Shown here piece by piece: positions 45,679 to 55,897 of a stretch of 64,000 nucleotides of DNA. The notes beneath the pieces were generated by a model that saw only the letters and a program-made list of their open reading frames with translations, searched no databases and was not told the DNA's origin. The DNA is from Segetibacter sp. 3557_3 (GTDB taxonomy: Bacteria; Bacteroidota; Bacteroidia; Chitinophagales; Chitinophagaceae): NCBI RefSeq assembly GCF_004354985.1, contig NZ_SMSK01000001.1, positions 992,001 through 1,056,000 of the forward strand, written 5' to 3'. The position numbers and the translations under genes were made by a program. The first letter of the stretch is position 1. Every line of letters begins with the position of its first letter.

Positions 45679-46686
45679 TTACTGTAATTGTATTGCGTAT
45701 TCTTTAATAACCTGTTTAAATTTTCGAACAGTTTGATCCAGCGATTCACTGCTGCGACCCCCAGCGGCATTGTAATGACCTCCACCCTCAAAGTGGGTTC
45801 TGGCAAAGGTGTTAGCGTCGAAATTCCCCTTGCTCCTGAAGCTCCATTTTCTTTCTTCATCCCTGTCTATCACTAAAGCTGCCAGCTTCATACCCTGGAT
45901 AGTAAGGAGGTAATTTACAAGACCTTCGGTGTCTCCTGTTTTGATGTGAAACCGGAGCAGATCCTGTTTCGATATGGCCATTAAAGCAGTGTTGTATTCA
46001 TAAAATACTTCCATCCGGTTTAACAGAACGAAACCCGTAAAACGAACCCTGTTTTCAAGAAAGTTGTCATAAATATTTTCGTGCACCTGGGTATGTCTGA
46101 AGCCAGTTGATTTAAGAACGGCCACCATCTTGTGCACACTGGCCGAAGCAGCAGGAAAACGAAATGAACCCGTATCGGTCATCACTCCCGTATACAAACA
46201 TTCAGCAATGGGTACATCAATCAGGTCGGCATATCCACTGTCCACGATGAAGTCGTAAACCATCTCGGCAGTAGAACTTTTCGAGGTATCGCTGATCCCG
46301 TAATGGAATACGCCTTGCTGGGGTTGTTCGTGGTGGTCGATCAGAATGCGGGTACATTCAAGCGCAGCCAGGTAGGGCTCCATATTTTTGGTTCGATGCA
46401 GTACGTTAAAGTCGAGGCAGAAAAGCAGTTCTGCTTCGTTTAGCGCCCCAAGCGCTTTTTCACGATCATAATCAAAATCTATCACCCCTTTACAGCCGGG
46501 CATCCATTTTAGAAACCCCGCCCAGTTTGTAGGAGAGATCACCGTGACCGTGTGCCCAAGTTGTATCAAAAAGTGATACAAACCCAGGGAAGAACCCATG
46601 GCATCCCCATCCGGCTTTTGGTGAGTAGTGATAACAACCTTCCTGGGAATAGTGAGCTGATCGTAAAAGGCCTGTAATGCTTGCAT
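45679..46686 (-). CDS. nrnA: Bifunctional oligoribonuclease / PAP phosphatase NrnA
   Basis: 335 residues of the DHH/DHHA1 family. Seen: TTHQKPDGDAMGSSLGL (metal site), FCLDFN, the namesake ILIDHHEQPQ, DTGSFRF, and the C-terminal DHHA1 substrate motif HFEGGGHYNAAGG. NrnA degrades nano-RNA dinucleotides and dephosphorylates 3'-phosphoadenosine-5'-phosphate in the cytosol. It is divergent from ndk and immediately upstream of the FKBP gene. Confidence 0.93.
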   Translation of the reverse strand: MQALQAFYDQLTIPRKVVITTHQKPDGDAMGSSLGLYHFLIQLGHTVTVISPTNWAGFLKWMPGCKGVIDFDYDREKALGALNEAELLFCLDFNVLHRTKNMEPYLAALECTRILIDHHEQPQQGVFHYGISDTSKSSTAEMVYDFIVDSGYADLIDVPIAECLYTGVMTDTGSFRFPAASASVHKMVAVLKSTGFRHTQVHENIYDNFLENRVRFTGFVLLNRMEVFYEYNTALMAISKQDLLRFHIKTGDTEGLVNYLLTIQGMKLAALVIDRDEERKWSFRSKGNFDANTFARTHFEGGGHYNAAGGRSSESLDQTVRKFKQVIKEYAIQLQ

Positions 46687-46789
46687 AGAAAGGGCGCAAA
46701 AATCATTTATTTGTGCTACAACGTCAAAAACATTTTTGCAGGGAGCGCAAACGTGCTCATAAAATTTTAGGTTTAGGAGTTATATCTAC

Positions 46790-46797
46790 TACTTTTG
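46790..46797 (+). promoter_or_regulatory. Predicted -7 box of ndk promoter
   Basis: TACTTTTG matches TAnnTTTG exactly, 19 nt before the ndk ATG. The -33 region is only T-rich (TTTTAGG) and is not a clean TTTG match. Confidence 0.5.
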
Positions 46798-46816
46798 CGT
46801 CGCAAATTTTAAAGAT

Positions 46817-47233
46817 ATGAGCAACAGAACATTTACGATGATCAAGCCCGATGCAACCTCAAAAGGTCATACCGGAGCGATTCTCGACCAGATCATCAAA
46901 GCGGGTTTCTCCATAAAAGCAATGAAATGGACCTCGCTGACCAACGAAAAAGCAGGCGAATTTTATGCTGTACATAAAGAAAGACCATTTTACGGCGAAT
47001 TGGTGACTTTCATGAGCAGCGGTCCTATAGTTGCGGCAATCCTGGAAAAGGAAAACGCGGTTGCTGATTTCAGAAAATTGATCGGCGCAACCAACCCCGC
47101 CCAGGCCGAGGAAGGCACCATTAGAAAAAACTTTGCAGCATCAGTAGGCGAAAACGCGGTTCACGGAAGTGACAGCGACGAAAATGCGGCAATCGAAGGC
47201 AACTTCTTTTTTAGCAACCTCGAGCGTTTCTAA
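46817..47233 (+). CDS. ndk: Nucleoside-diphosphate kinase
   Basis: 138 residues, the normal length. It balances nucleoside triphosphates through a phospho-histidine. Seen: [11 protein letters not shown] at the start, the [17 protein letters not shown] helix-strand, [18 protein letters not shown], and the active-site [12 protein letters not shown], where the His is the phosphate carrier. It forms a monocistronic unit with a -7 box and a terminator. Confidence 0.97.
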   Translation: MSNRTFTMIKPDATSKGHTGAILDQIIKAGFSIKAMKWTSLTNEKAGEFYAVHKERPFYGELVTFMSSGPIVAAILEKENAVADFRKLIGATNPAQAEEGTIRKNFAASVGENAVHGSDSDENAAIEGNFFFSNLERF

Positions 47234-47260
47234 TCTCTGTAACAAATTTTATCGGATAGG

Positions 47261-47289
47261 CAGCCTGCATTTAGCAGGCTGTTTTGTTT
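47261..47289 (+). terminator. Intrinsic terminator after ndk
   Basis: CAGCCTGC, 5-nt loop, GCAGGCTG, then TTTTGTTT. Perfect 8-bp GC-rich stem, 28 nt past the ndk stop. Confidence 0.88.
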
Positions 47290-47417
47290 GTGCCCGTTTA
47301 TGGTTGAATTTAGCAGAGCAACAACAATGTCCTCCCATAGCAGTTGCACCACATCTACACTTTCTCCCCGTAAGCGAGCATAATTGGTTCCGGCAAAAAT
47401 GCACGATATAAGGACCC

Positions 47418-47478
47418 ATTTTTTTGGGACCCTGCTTTTGAACCTACGGGCATCCCCGGTTGCGTCGCACTCTTGTAC
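47418..47478 (-). repeat. Interspersed intergenic repeat, copy C
   Basis: Minus strand: GTACAAGAGTGCGACGC from 47478, GGGTCC at the 52-nt position, CAAAAAAAT at the end, followed by a second GGGTCC. It sits between the convergent ndk and sdaA genes. Its frame is open across the core (IVQECDATG to VPKK), as in the other copies, but no gene is supported. Confidence 0.78.
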
Positions 47479-47522
47479 GATTGGTTCTTTATTCAACTTA
47501 AGCCACGTGCCCCCCTACCATA

Positions 47523-48950
47523 TCAACATTCGCTAAGGCTTATTGGCAGCTGAACTGCAAGGCCACCATCAGACGTTTCCTTGTATTTACTGTTCATATC
47601 AAGCGCGGTGTTCCACATCGTTGCAATTACCTTATCCAGCGAAACTTTAGCATAGTCGGGCATACTTTGTAACGCAAGCTGAGAAGCGGTTATAGCCTTG
47701 ATTGCACCCATCGTATTTCTTTCAATACAGGGTATTTGCACCAATCCGCCAATAGGGTCGCAGGTCATGCCCAAATGATGTTCCATTGCAATTTCTGCAG
47801 CCATCATCGCCTGGCGCTGGCTGCCGCCGAGGGCCTCCGTAAGTCCAGCAGCTGCCATTGCCGATGATACGCCAATCTCAGCCTGGCAACCACCCATGGC
47901 TGCCGAGATAGTTGCACCCTTTTTGAAGATGCTGCCAATCTCAGAAGCTGTTAGTAAAAAGCGGAAAATCTTTTCTTCGTCTTCGCCCCCCGCAAAGCAG
48001 ATAAAGTATTGCAACACGGCAGGAATAACGCCTGCGGCCCCATTGGTCGGCGCAGTAACCACCCGACCGAATGCAGCGTTTTCTTCATTTACAGCAAGCG
48101 CAAAACAACTTACCCAATCGAGGATGTAACGAAAATCCATCCCGCCTTTTTTGATTGCCTCTATCCATGTGGTGTAGTCGTGGTAAACGGCCTGGCCAAG
48201 CAATTTTTTGTTAAGATCATAAGCACGACGTTTTACAAACAGGCCGCCCGGTAGGGTACCTTTTGTATGGCAACCCCGATACATACACTCCTTCATTGTT
48301 TGCCAGATCCTGCGCAGGCCAGTGCGGGTCGCCTGCTCGGCTCGCCAGGCCGTTTCATTTTCAAGCACTACTTCGTAAATGGGCAAACCTGTTTTTATAC
48401 ACCAGTGGAGCAGGTCATCTGCGGTATCTATCGGGAAGGGTAAATCAACAGGTGTACCCGCTGATTCGTCCTCTCCTTCTTTTACGACAAAACCTCCCCC
48501 GATGGAATAATAGGTTTCACTCCATTGATGACCATTGTTCATTTGAACCAGGAAAGTCATCCCGTTTGGATGAAAAGCGAGTGCTTCGGAGAAAAGAAAA
48601 ACAACGTTCACTTGCGGTTCGAAATTGATTCTATTTGCCCCGCCAAGCATTAAGGTTTTGCCGGTTGATATCTCCTGAATTCGAGTGGTTATCGAACTTA
48701 CATCAACAGTTTCGGGGTCATCGCCACATAAGCCAAGAATTACTGCGATATCAGTGCCGTGTCCAATACCTGTTTTTGCAAGAGAACCATATAACATTAC
48801 GGTAACGGCCCGCACATCATCCAGGCTTGCTTTGGCACGTATGCTTTCGAGCAAACGCAGGGAAGCTCGCCACGGACCGAGGGTGTGAGAACTGGAAGGC
48901 CCCACCCCTATTTTAAACATGTCGAATACCGATATGGCTTCGTGCGGCAT
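47523..48950 (-). CDS. sdaA: L-serine dehydratase (single-chain, iron-sulfur)
   Basis: 475 residues. It deaminates L-serine to pyruvate. The N-terminal beta domain (about 1-160) has [20 protein letters not shown]; the alpha domain (about 195-475) has [14 protein letters not shown], the [13 protein letters not shown] and [20 protein letters not shown] segments, with cysteines that hold the 4Fe-4S cluster. Single-chain form typical of Proteobacteria and Bacteroidota, unlike the two-subunit Firmicute enzyme. It stands alone. Confidence 0.95.
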   Translation of the reverse strand: MPHEAISVFDMFKIGVGPSSSHTLGPWRASLRLLESIRAKASLDDVRAVTVMLYGSLAKTGIGHGTDIAVILGLCGDDPETVDVSSITTRIQEISTGKTLMLGGANRINFEPQVNVVFLFSEALAFHPNGMTFLVQMNNGHQWSETYYSIGGGFVVKEGEDESAGTPVDLPFPIDTADDLLHWCIKTGLPIYEVVLENETAWRAEQATRTGLRRIWQTMKECMYRGCHTKGTLPGGLFVKRRAYDLNKKLLGQAVYHDYTTWIEAIKKGGMDFRYILDWVSCFALAVNEENAAFGRVVTAPTNGAAGVIPAVLQYFICFAGGEDEEKIFRFLLTASEIGSIFKKGATISAAMGGCQAEIGVSSAMAAAGLTEALGGSQRQAMMAAEIAMEHHLGMTCDPIGGLVQIPCIERNTMGAIKAITASQLALQSMPDYAKVSLDKVIATMWNTALDMNSKYKETSDGGLAVQLPISLSEC

Positions 48951-50546
48951 ATAATCGAATTAACTTCAAAAGTAACGGTGTTAAATGAAAGAAACTGCTA
49001 AAGCGACAAGAGAGGACCTCAGCTACCAACAAGAACTAATTTCACGCTAAGCGTACTTCTGGCACAACTAAGTTAAAGCGTGATACCATCTATCCTCTCC
49101 CGCCGTTGATGTGCTACTCATGGAAGGTCAGTTTCGTCTTAAACCCCGCTCTCGGAGTGAAACATCGTGATAATGTAAAACTTAGCATGACCCATCTGTT
49201 CAAACATATAACAGAGCATAGTAGGTAATGCAAGACTACACAAGTGGTAAGGCTGATATCCGGGCAGAACTAAAGGGGTTGATGCAAGAAAACGCGTAGG
49301 TAAACCGCAGTTAGAATGGAATAGTAAGGATATAAACTTCTTAATGTGCGAGGTTAACCTGTTGTCCTGGTCTAAACAATTTATTGAATTAATCATCACC
49401 CGAAACGCAATTAATTATTAAGCATTTTAGGGTGCTTATTTACAATAATCCATACCCCAATTAATTATTTAATTAAAAGAATTACGACCAACTTATCAGT
49501 ATGAAAACGGTTAACAGCGCAAACGGAATTACTGATTCACCAGCAACGATCAGTACACCTGAATTCTGGTTCTAAAAGATGTGCGAAATCTAATTCTGAA
49601 TGTTTACCGTCAATTCAATTACACGTTTATTATAGTCATTGTACAAGAATTGTAATACCAAATGGGTTTATCAACGATACATTCTATGCTATAGAAAAAC
49701 AATCAAGAACAAGGTCTATGAAGCGAAGCAGCAATTATTTTTGAAAAGAAGAGAAATTGCTAAATGGAACCAGATACTAAATTGATCTTTACTTCATCGG
49801 GATGACTACCCAGGCACGGGTCCTGTTTACAACCAGTTGGACCTATGGGACCAGTGGGCCGCCGGATGCTCGCTCTTCTCCCACCAGGTTGGCCGCAATA
49901 AACACAACAATAAGTATCCTTCAAAGGATTGATAAACCTTCTGGATTAAGCAGCTTATACTGCGATGCTGTGGTAGACGCCGACTTGAAAACACCTGGAA
50001 TCCGGTGTAAAAAAACACACTATAGATACCCGGAAAAAGTTATGTGGAAACTTGCATAAATTGTGAAAACATATTTACTTTACGGCGGCGACACAAATTA
50101 AACGGCAAGAATTATGTGCATTGTTTTTAATTCTTTGTAAAATAGTTTCAATCAGGTTCCCTGGGTAATCCTGAAAATCTCAAAACCCGTAAACCAATAT
50201 TCTGGATTTCACCAATCTTTTCTTCGCCCTTTGGCACAATAGTCCAATCCAACATTCTGTGAACAGTTGTTCATAAACAATTTATACCTGGTAATTGAGA
50301 ATTGGCTGGTATTGTAATCGCAATTACCGGGTACACTGCAGTGCTAAGAATTGCCAGATTACTTACAGGGGGAACCTGTGCAAAAAACCGAAACATTTAA
50401 AGCTCCTGCTTTCAGGCGGGTGAACTATCCGGGTGGACCCGGTAAGATTCCTGCGCGTATGCATGTTCTAAAACACGCGCCGTACAAACTTTTATACCGT
50501 CGTAAACATTTTTCATTCTTTTCCTTAAACCTTAAACGTAAGAATT
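48951..50546. other. Gene-poor, AT-rich 1.6-kb region
   Basis: No protein over about 85 residues with credible features is encoded here. Visible structure: AT-rich blocks with AATTAATTATT at 49400-49485 repeated three times, a GGTAATTG / CAATTACC inverted pair around 50285-50330, and a short GC-richer patch at 49800-50030 with an 85-codon frame of no recognisable family. It may be decayed DNA, a long regulatory leader of the downstream lectin gene, or hold small RNAs or peptides. Confidence 0.5.
49501..49575 (+). CDS. Possible 24-residue small ORF
   Basis: ATG to TAA encodes MKTVNSANGITDSPA followed by TISTPEFWF. The first codon follows an AT-rich stretch; there is no clear ribosome site, but Bacteroidota rarely use one. 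It resembles a short precursor peptide only in size and aromatic C-terminus, and there are no neighbouring maturation or export genes. Treat as speculative. Confidence 0.18.
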   Translation: MKTVNSANGITDSPATISTPEFWF

Positions 50547-51974
50547 ATGAAAACCTTTGTACTGAACTTTTCAGGGAAATGTAAGCTTCTCGCAATCTTC
50601 ATTATGCTCTGTTTTTTAAACGCCGCCGTGGCACAGGGGCCGGTGGTTGGATACGACTTTTTGGGATCTTGCTCCGGCCATAATTACTATATCACCCAGG
50701 GCTATTTCTTCGGTAATCAGATCAGCGGTAGAGTTGCAGATTTCCAAAGTAAAACTGCTGTCCCCGACAATCATGTGTATGCTGCGGCAATTGCCAATGC
50801 TGCCGAAAACGAGTGCATTACCAACTTAATGCTTGCTTATAATGCTTCCAAATATGGTGGGCAGGCAAAAGCACCTGGCGCCGGTTGGAACGATATAAGA
50901 AATGCATGGATTGGGTTTACCGACGTCAACAATGAAGGCAACTTTGCCTGGTCCAATGGTCAGCCAAACTGTAATAATTATCGAAACTGGAATATCGACG
51001 AGCCGAATAATCATGGCGGAAACGTTTCCAATGGTGAAGACTATACACAGATCCTGATTATGGAACCATATCTATACCATGGCCAACCCATTAATCCGCT
51101 CGGAAAATGGAACGATTGGTACAACCAGAACATTATCTTGCCGAATGGCCAAGATCTCGGTCCAACCCCTCTTCCCGTAATTATCGAGGTGGGCCCTGCT
51201 GATTGTCCAACCGACCGCGACAATTACGGCTGTAGTCATGGTTATTGGAAGAACGCAGCAACTAAGGCCTGGACTGATGCAGGTTATGCACGTACAGACA
51301 TCATTTCAACAGAATTTGGCATCACAAATGGTCGCAATGTGATTACACTGGGTGGCACTACCCTAGACGCCGGCCTTGACTTAAATGGCGGAGGCTACAA
51401 CCAGGTTGCAAAACAAGGAATTGCGGCTTTGCTGAATGCAGGCCAGGGTTTTTACCCCTATACTACTGCCGAGATTATTACAGCTGTACGTTCTATGTTT
51501 AATACCGGATCTGCTACATTACCGGCTATTAACGTGGCTGGAAAAACATACAGCGGCGGCAACTTTAATTCACCTAATGCACTTGCGAGTTACCTCGAAA
51601 TGTTGAATAACCTTGGTTGCCCGTTGAACAATCATGGATACCCTGAAGGCCAGGGAGGTGGAGGACCAAAGAACGACAAGCGGACAATGGCTGTGAATGT
51701 TGACGCAAAACAAGTTGTTGCAGGAAACCAATTCATGGTTGATGTTCTTCAAAACCCTTCGAATGGCGCTTTCAACCTCAGACTTTCTGGGTCCTCTGCT
51801 GAGAAAATTAGCATACGTGTAATGGATGCACAAGGCCGGATAATGGAACAGCGGCAGAATGTTCCTTTCGAACAGGTGCTTAGGCTGGGTTCAGACTACC
51901 AATCTGGAATCTATGTAGCTGAAATAATGCAGGGATCTACAAGAAGACAGGTAAAACTGGTAAAAGGGAAGTAA
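50547..51974 (+). CDS. Secreted C-type lectin-like protein with GYWKN region and T9SS domain
   Basis: 475 residues. Signal peptide (about 1-30, FLNAAVAQ). Residues about 40-215 form a C-type lectin-like domain: WIGFTD (121-126), EPN (152-154) and KWNDW (187-191); EPN plus WND are the calcium and sugar ligands of mannose-type lectins. Residues about 220-360 hold a GCSHGYWKN motif (228-236), seen in other secreted proteins of unknown role. A T9SS type A-like sorting domain occupies the end (about 395-475: NPSNGAFNLRL to GIYVAEIMQG). It is likely surface-displayed and carbohydrate-binding. A strong terminator follows. Confidence 0.85.
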   Translation: MKTFVLNFSGKCKLLAIFIMLCFLNAAVAQGPVVGYDFLGSCSGHNYYITQGYFFGNQISGRVADFQSKTAVPDNHVYAAAIANAAENECITNLMLAYNASKYGGQAKAPGAGWNDIRNAWIGFTDVNNEGNFAWSNGQPNCNNYRNWNIDEPNNHGGNVSNGEDYTQILIMEPYLYHGQPINPLGKWNDWYNQNIILPNGQDLGPTPLPVIIEVGPADCPTDRDNYGCSHGYWKNAATKAWTDAGYARTDIISTEFGITNGRNVITLGGTTLDAGLDLNGGGYNQVAKQGIAALLNAGQGFYPYTTAEIITAVRSMFNTGSATLPAINVAGKTYSGGNFNSPNALASYLEMLNNLGCPLNNHGYPEGQGGGGPKNDKRTMAVNVDAKQVVAGNQFMVDVLQNPSNGAFNLRLSGSSAEKISIRVMDAQGRIMEQRQNVPFEQVLRLGSDYQSGIYVAEIMQGSTRRQVKLVKGK

Positions 51975-51999
51975 CCTATAACGATTGATAATAAGGCTC

Positions 52000-52038
52000 A
52001 AATGAAAAAGACCGGATTTGTTCCGGTCTTTTTCATTT
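52000..52038 (+). terminator. Long intrinsic terminator after the lectin gene
   Basis: AAATGAAAAAGACCGGA, 5-nt loop, TCCGGTCTTTTTCATTT: a 17-bp perfect stem with an internal T5 on the descending arm. Placed about 26 nt past the stop. Confidence 0.85.
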
Positions 52039-52174
52039 AATGTAAAAGGAACGTTGGTGCACACGCGCGGAATTAACACCGGGGCGTTTTCAAAATCCGT
52101 AAAACGATGTAATAAAGGCGCAAAATCGACTAAATTACGTTGTGCTTAAGCTGCTGAACTAATCAACCTGTATT

Positions 52175-53485
52175 ATGAAGCGCCTTCACCTACTTATTGT
52201 TTTATGCCTGGCTTTCCTGTTTGCCAATGCACAAAAGGTCATATCCATCAAGGTTGATGGTTCTATCAATCCGGCTTCTGCCTCGTTTATCAAAAACGGT
52301 ATTGATAAAGCTGCTGCTGAAAAAGCAGAATGTCTTATCATTCACCTCAATACCCCGGGTGGCTTATTAAAATCGACCCGGGTGATTGTGAGTGACATAC
52401 TGGGCTCACCTATTCCCGTTATTGTTTACGTCTCTCCGTCCGGTGCCCATGCAGGTTCAGCAGGTGTTTTTATTACCATGGCGGCGCATATTGCAGCAAT
52501 GGCTCCGGGTACAAACATCGGCGCAGCACACCCGGTTAATATGCAGGGTGGAATGGACTCTACAATGGCAAACAAAACAACAAATGATGCAGCGGCTTTT
52601 ATCAGGAGTATTGCGGAGAAAAGAAACCGAAATCTCGACTGGGCGGAGGAAGCGGTCCGTAATAGTGTATCCATCACAGAAGCCGAAGCAGTTTCCAAAC
52701 GGGTAGTGGACCTGGTTGCTCCATCTGAAGAAGCCCTGCTAGACAGCATCAATGGAAAATCAATTAGCCTGCCCTCGGGTACAAAAACCCTTCAAACCGG
52801 TAAGGCTACAACAGAGGTGCTGGAGATGAGCTTCGTTGAGCGTTTACTCGACATGATAAGTGATCCGAATGTAGCGTACATCCTGATGATGCTTGGATTT
52901 TATGGACTCTTATTCGAACTATATAGTCCTGGAGCCGTTGCCCCCGGGGTCATCGGAGGCATTTGCCTGATCCTGGCGTTTTATTCGATACACACCTTAC
53001 CATTAAATTATGCCGGGCTTGCGCTGATCATTTTTGCTATTTTGTTGTTTGTTTTGGAAGTAAAAATTGTAAGTCATGGCATACTCGGTATTGGGGGTGT
53101 AATTTCGCTCGCGCTCGGGTCGATGATGTTAATTAAGACCGACTCTGCGCTTGAATTCATCAGGATATCGGTAGGCGTAATCATATCTGCAACCGTATTA
53201 ACTGCCCTGTTTTTCCTGTTCCTCGTTTACATGGTTGTTAAGGGACAGAAAGCAAAACCAATTACGGGAATGGAAGGGATCATTGGTGAAACGGGTGAGG
53301 TGTTGCGGGATCTTGTGCCATCGGGAACAGTTAGGGTGCATGGAGAAATCTGGAAAGCAAATGCGCTAACAGGAAACCTCCAAAAGGGACAACGCATAAT
53401 TGTTAAAGGAATTGATAACCTGACCTTGACTGTAGAACAGATTGGTGATAAAGCTGAGCTTTCAACAGGTAGTCACGAAATGTAA
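52175..53485 (+). CDS. NfeD-family membrane serine protease
   Basis: 436 residues. Signal peptide (about 1-20), a ClpP-like protease domain (about 22-200) with the nucleophile motif HAGSAGVF (Ser95) and the probable general-base Lys134, four hydrophobic helices (about 230-350), and a C-terminal NfeD OB-fold (about 365-430). This is the long NfeD type, whose archaeal 1510-N homologue cleaves the C-terminus of its stomatin partner. The slipin gene begins 5 nt downstream, so they form the classic NfeD-stomatin operon. Confidence 0.93.
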   Translation: MKRLHLLIVLCLAFLFANAQKVISIKVDGSINPASASFIKNGIDKAAAEKAECLIIHLNTPGGLLKSTRVIVSDILGSPIPVIVYVSPSGAHAGSAGVFITMAAHIAAMAPGTNIGAAHPVNMQGGMDSTMANKTTNDAAAFIRSIAEKRNRNLDWAEEAVRNSVSITEAEAVSKRVVDLVAPSEEALLDSINGKSISLPSGTKTLQTGKATTEVLEMSFVERLLDMISDPNVAYILMMLGFYGLLFELYSPGAVAPGVIGGICLILAFYSIHTLPLNYAGLALIIFAILLFVLEVKIVSHGILGIGGVISLALGSMMLIKTDSALEFIRISVGVIISATVLTALFFLFLVYMVVKGQKAKPITGMEGIIGETGEVLRDLVPSGTVRVHGEIWKANALTGNLQKGQRIIVKGIDNLTLTVEQIGDKAELSTGSHEM

Positions 53486-53490
53486 TAACT

Positions 53491-54273
53491 ATGGATAATT
53501 TACCCATCACACTCATCATTGTTGTCGTTTTTATTATTTACCTGCTTGGCAGTTGTATAAAAATTTTAAATGAATACGAGCGCGGGGTGGTATTCAGATT
53601 GGGAAGGATGGTGGGTGTGCGCGGTCCTGGTCTCATCTTGTTAGTTCCATTTATTGAAAAAATGGTAAAGGTGAGTTTGCGCACCGTGGTTATGGATGTT
53701 CCACCACAGGATGTTATCACCCAGGATAACGTTTCCATAAAAGTAAACGCCGTTATTTACTTCAGGGTAATTCAACCAGAAAAAGCCATTGTAGAAGTTG
53801 AAAACTTTTTGATGGCAACATCCCAGATTTCGCAGACGACCCTAAGAAGCGTTTTGGGACAATCTGAACTTGACGACCTGCTCGGTCAAAGAGAGAAAAT
53901 CAACCAGCGTCTGCAACAAATCATCGATAACCAAACGGAACCCTGGGGCATAAAAGTTTCTACCGTTGAGGTGAAACAAATAGACCTGCCACAGGAAATG
54001 CAAAGGGCAATGGCACGCCAGGCTGAAGCAGAACGCGAACGCCGCAGTAAAGTGATATCTGCAGAAGGTGAGTTCCAGGCTTCGCAGCGGTTGGCGGATG
54101 CGGCAAAAGTATTAAGCGAACAACCGAGTGCACTAACCCTCCGGTATCTGCAAACCTTGCGCGAGATAGCGGTCGAAAATAATTCTACCACCATCTTCCC
54201 GGTACCGATTGATCTGATCACCCCTTTTTTAAACCAGGTGTTTAAGAAAGATACTGAGCACAAAGAAGGCTAA
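53491..54273 (+). CDS. Slipin (SPFH/stomatin family) membrane protein
   Basis: 260 residues: one N-terminal TM helix (about 4-24), the SPFH/band-7 domain (about 25-185) with [13 protein letters not shown] and [11 protein letters not shown], a charged coiled coil ([16 protein letters not shown]), and the C-terminal [12 protein letters not shown], the hydrophobic segment recognised by NfeD proteases in archaea. Slipins oligomerise into membrane microdomain scaffolds. It is co-transcribed with the protease gene upstream. Confidence 0.94.
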   Translation: MDNLPITLIIVVVFIIYLLGSCIKILNEYERGVVFRLGRMVGVRGPGLILLVPFIEKMVKVSLRTVVMDVPPQDVITQDNVSIKVNAVIYFRVIQPEKAIVEVENFLMATSQISQTTLRSVLGQSELDDLLGQREKINQRLQQIIDNQTEPWGIKVSTVEVKQIDLPQEMQRAMARQAEAERERRSKVISAEGEFQASQRLADAAKVLSEQPSALTLRYLQTLREIAVENNSTTIFPVPIDLITPFLNQVFKKDTEHKEG

Positions 54274-54330
54274 TCCGATGCTTCTAACCAACCGTGCAAG
54301 CTATATTTTAAATCGTGCAACTGAGCATCT

Positions 54331-54362
54331 TCTACCCTATACCTCAACTCCCAATACCTCAG
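54331..54362. repeat. Short copy of the GGTATT-type microsatellite
   Basis: Minus strand reads GAGGTATTGGGAGTTGAGG then TATAGGG, the same unit type as at 26711-26770, here directly before the antiporter stop codon. Confidence 0.55.
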
Positions 54363-54365
54363 CTC

Positions 54366-55613
54366 CTATTCCGGGATCTCCTCATGTGGTAGCTTTTCCT
54401 TGAGATGTTGCATGATTGGTGTTGCGGTTATGCCGTGAATGATTACGGATAACAATATGGTGAATGCAACGATTGCCCAAAGCTCATCTTTGTAATCAAA
54501 GTCGGCACTTTTAAAAGCAAATGCAAGGTAGAAAACGGAGCCCATCCCCCTGATGCCGAAAAAACTGATCGCCAGTTTTTCTTTTAGATGCGCATCTTTA
54601 CCGTACATACTGAGATATGCTGCCACGGGCCGCACAACCAGGAGGAACAACACGGTAAACAGCGCCATTTGCCAGGTAAGCGGTTTTAAAATTCCATTTA
54701 CCAGGCATCCACCAAAAAGAATGAGGAGCAACGCCACAAACAACCTTTCGGCCTGGTCGGTAAATGAATGCAGATCATGATGGTAATCGTGTGTTTTTTC
54801 GAAATGCCTGAGGTTGATTGCACAAACGAAAACTGCAACAAAGCCGTACCCGTGAACCAATTCTGTTATACCATATACAGCCAGTGTAAGTGAAATGGCG
54901 AGAAACCCGTCTCGTGTTTCTAAAAACTTAGACTTTTCAGCAACGCGAAAAACGAGGTAGCCTGCAGCCTTGCCAAGTAAATAGCCCACTACTGCACCAA
55001 TAATTAATTTGTATAAAAGATAAAATCCAAACCAATATCCGACCCCGGTGCCTTCAGCAGAACTGCCCAATGCGAGCAGAATAGCGAGCCATGTAAATGG
55101 AAAAGCCATCCCGTCGTTCATGCCAGCCTCAGCAGTAAGCGCGAATTTGGTCTCTGATTTCTTTCGTTCATTCGGCGGTCCCACCTGCACGTCCGAAGCA
55201 AGAACGGGATCGGTAGGCGCGAGCACTGCACCAAGCAGCAATGCAGCCGCTATGTCGAATCTGAGCAAGGTATAGCCAAGCCATGCCGCTGCTCCGATGC
55301 AAAGCAACATGGCTACAGAAACGAGTCGAAGCGGTGAGGCCCAATTAGTAATTGAGAAACCCCGGTCGATTTTAATCCCGGTTCCCATGAGTGAGATAAT
55401 GACCACCAGTTCCGTAAGATGCACGGTGAAATCCAGGTTGCTTCCAGGATCAGGATCAGGCATAATACCAGGGAAAAGAACATACAAGATTATCCCCAAC
55501 AGAATATAAATTATTGCATACGATACACCTGTCTTTTTTGTTATTGCCGGCATCCAGGCCATGCCAAATGCGGCGAGGCCAAAAAAGGTAAGCAAGAGTA
55601 TATATCTATCCAT
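54366..55613 (-). CDS. CPA1-type Na+/H+ (cation:proton) antiporter
   Basis: 415 residues from ATG 55613, with about 12-13 TM helices. The GAVLAPTDPVLASDVQVGPP segment carries the TDP of the CPA1 unwound helix, and EAGMNDGMAFP carries the ND motif of electroneutral CPA1 exchangers; GIRGMGSVFYLAFA is also typical. It exchanges Na+ or K+ for protons in the inner membrane. No C-terminal TrkA domain is present. It is convergent with slipin. Confidence 0.92.
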   Translation of the reverse strand: MDRYILLLTFFGLAAFGMAWMPAITKKTGVSYAIIYILLGIILYVLFPGIMPDPDPGSNLDFTVHLTELVVIISLMGTGIKIDRGFSITNWASPLRLVSVAMLLCIGAAAWLGYTLLRFDIAAALLLGAVLAPTDPVLASDVQVGPPNERKKSETKFALTAEAGMNDGMAFPFTWLAILLALGSSAEGTGVGYWFGFYLLYKLIIGAVVGYLLGKAAGYLVFRVAEKSKFLETRDGFLAISLTLAVYGITELVHGYGFVAVFVCAINLRHFEKTHDYHHDLHSFTDQAERLFVALLLILFGGCLVNGILKPLTWQMALFTVLFLLVVRPVAAYLSMYGKDAHLKEKLAISFFGIRGMGSVFYLAFAFKSADFDYKDELWAIVAFTILLSVIIHGITATPIMQHLKEKLPHEEIPE

Positions 55614-55897
55614 GCCGTACCTTGTCAAACTGCGTACCACCATGCGGTTTCACAACAAAATAGGACCGTTAGGTGAAAGCATGGTGGACCGTTAACCCAA
55701 ACTGAAGCTTACAATCTCAACCCGAAGGCTTTCAGGAACATACGTTGATGCGCAACGACAGGTATAATTGAAATGCAGAGAGATACTGTGATAGCTGACA
55801 AAAGCGTCGCCGGAACGCATAAACATTTATTTGTTTTCTAAACAAAGCTTATAGAAGTTTGTAAAGGGTTGTTTCAAATCCGTTTAAAAGCTTCAAC

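Noticed and set aside
49640-49660. GTACAAGAATTG in the gene-poor region.
   Set aside because: Only 8 bases of the repeat start are matched, without any later block.
49802-50059. An 85-codon open frame in the gene-poor region, GC-richer than its surroundings.
   Set aside because: No family motif, no secretion signal, and a composition (Thr, Ser, Pro mixture) typical of chance frames; left as part of the gene-poor region.
50351-50584. A frame upstream of and overlapping the lectin gene, with a Pro/Gly-rich start.
   Set aside because: It overlaps the lectin gene start in another frame and shows no family features.
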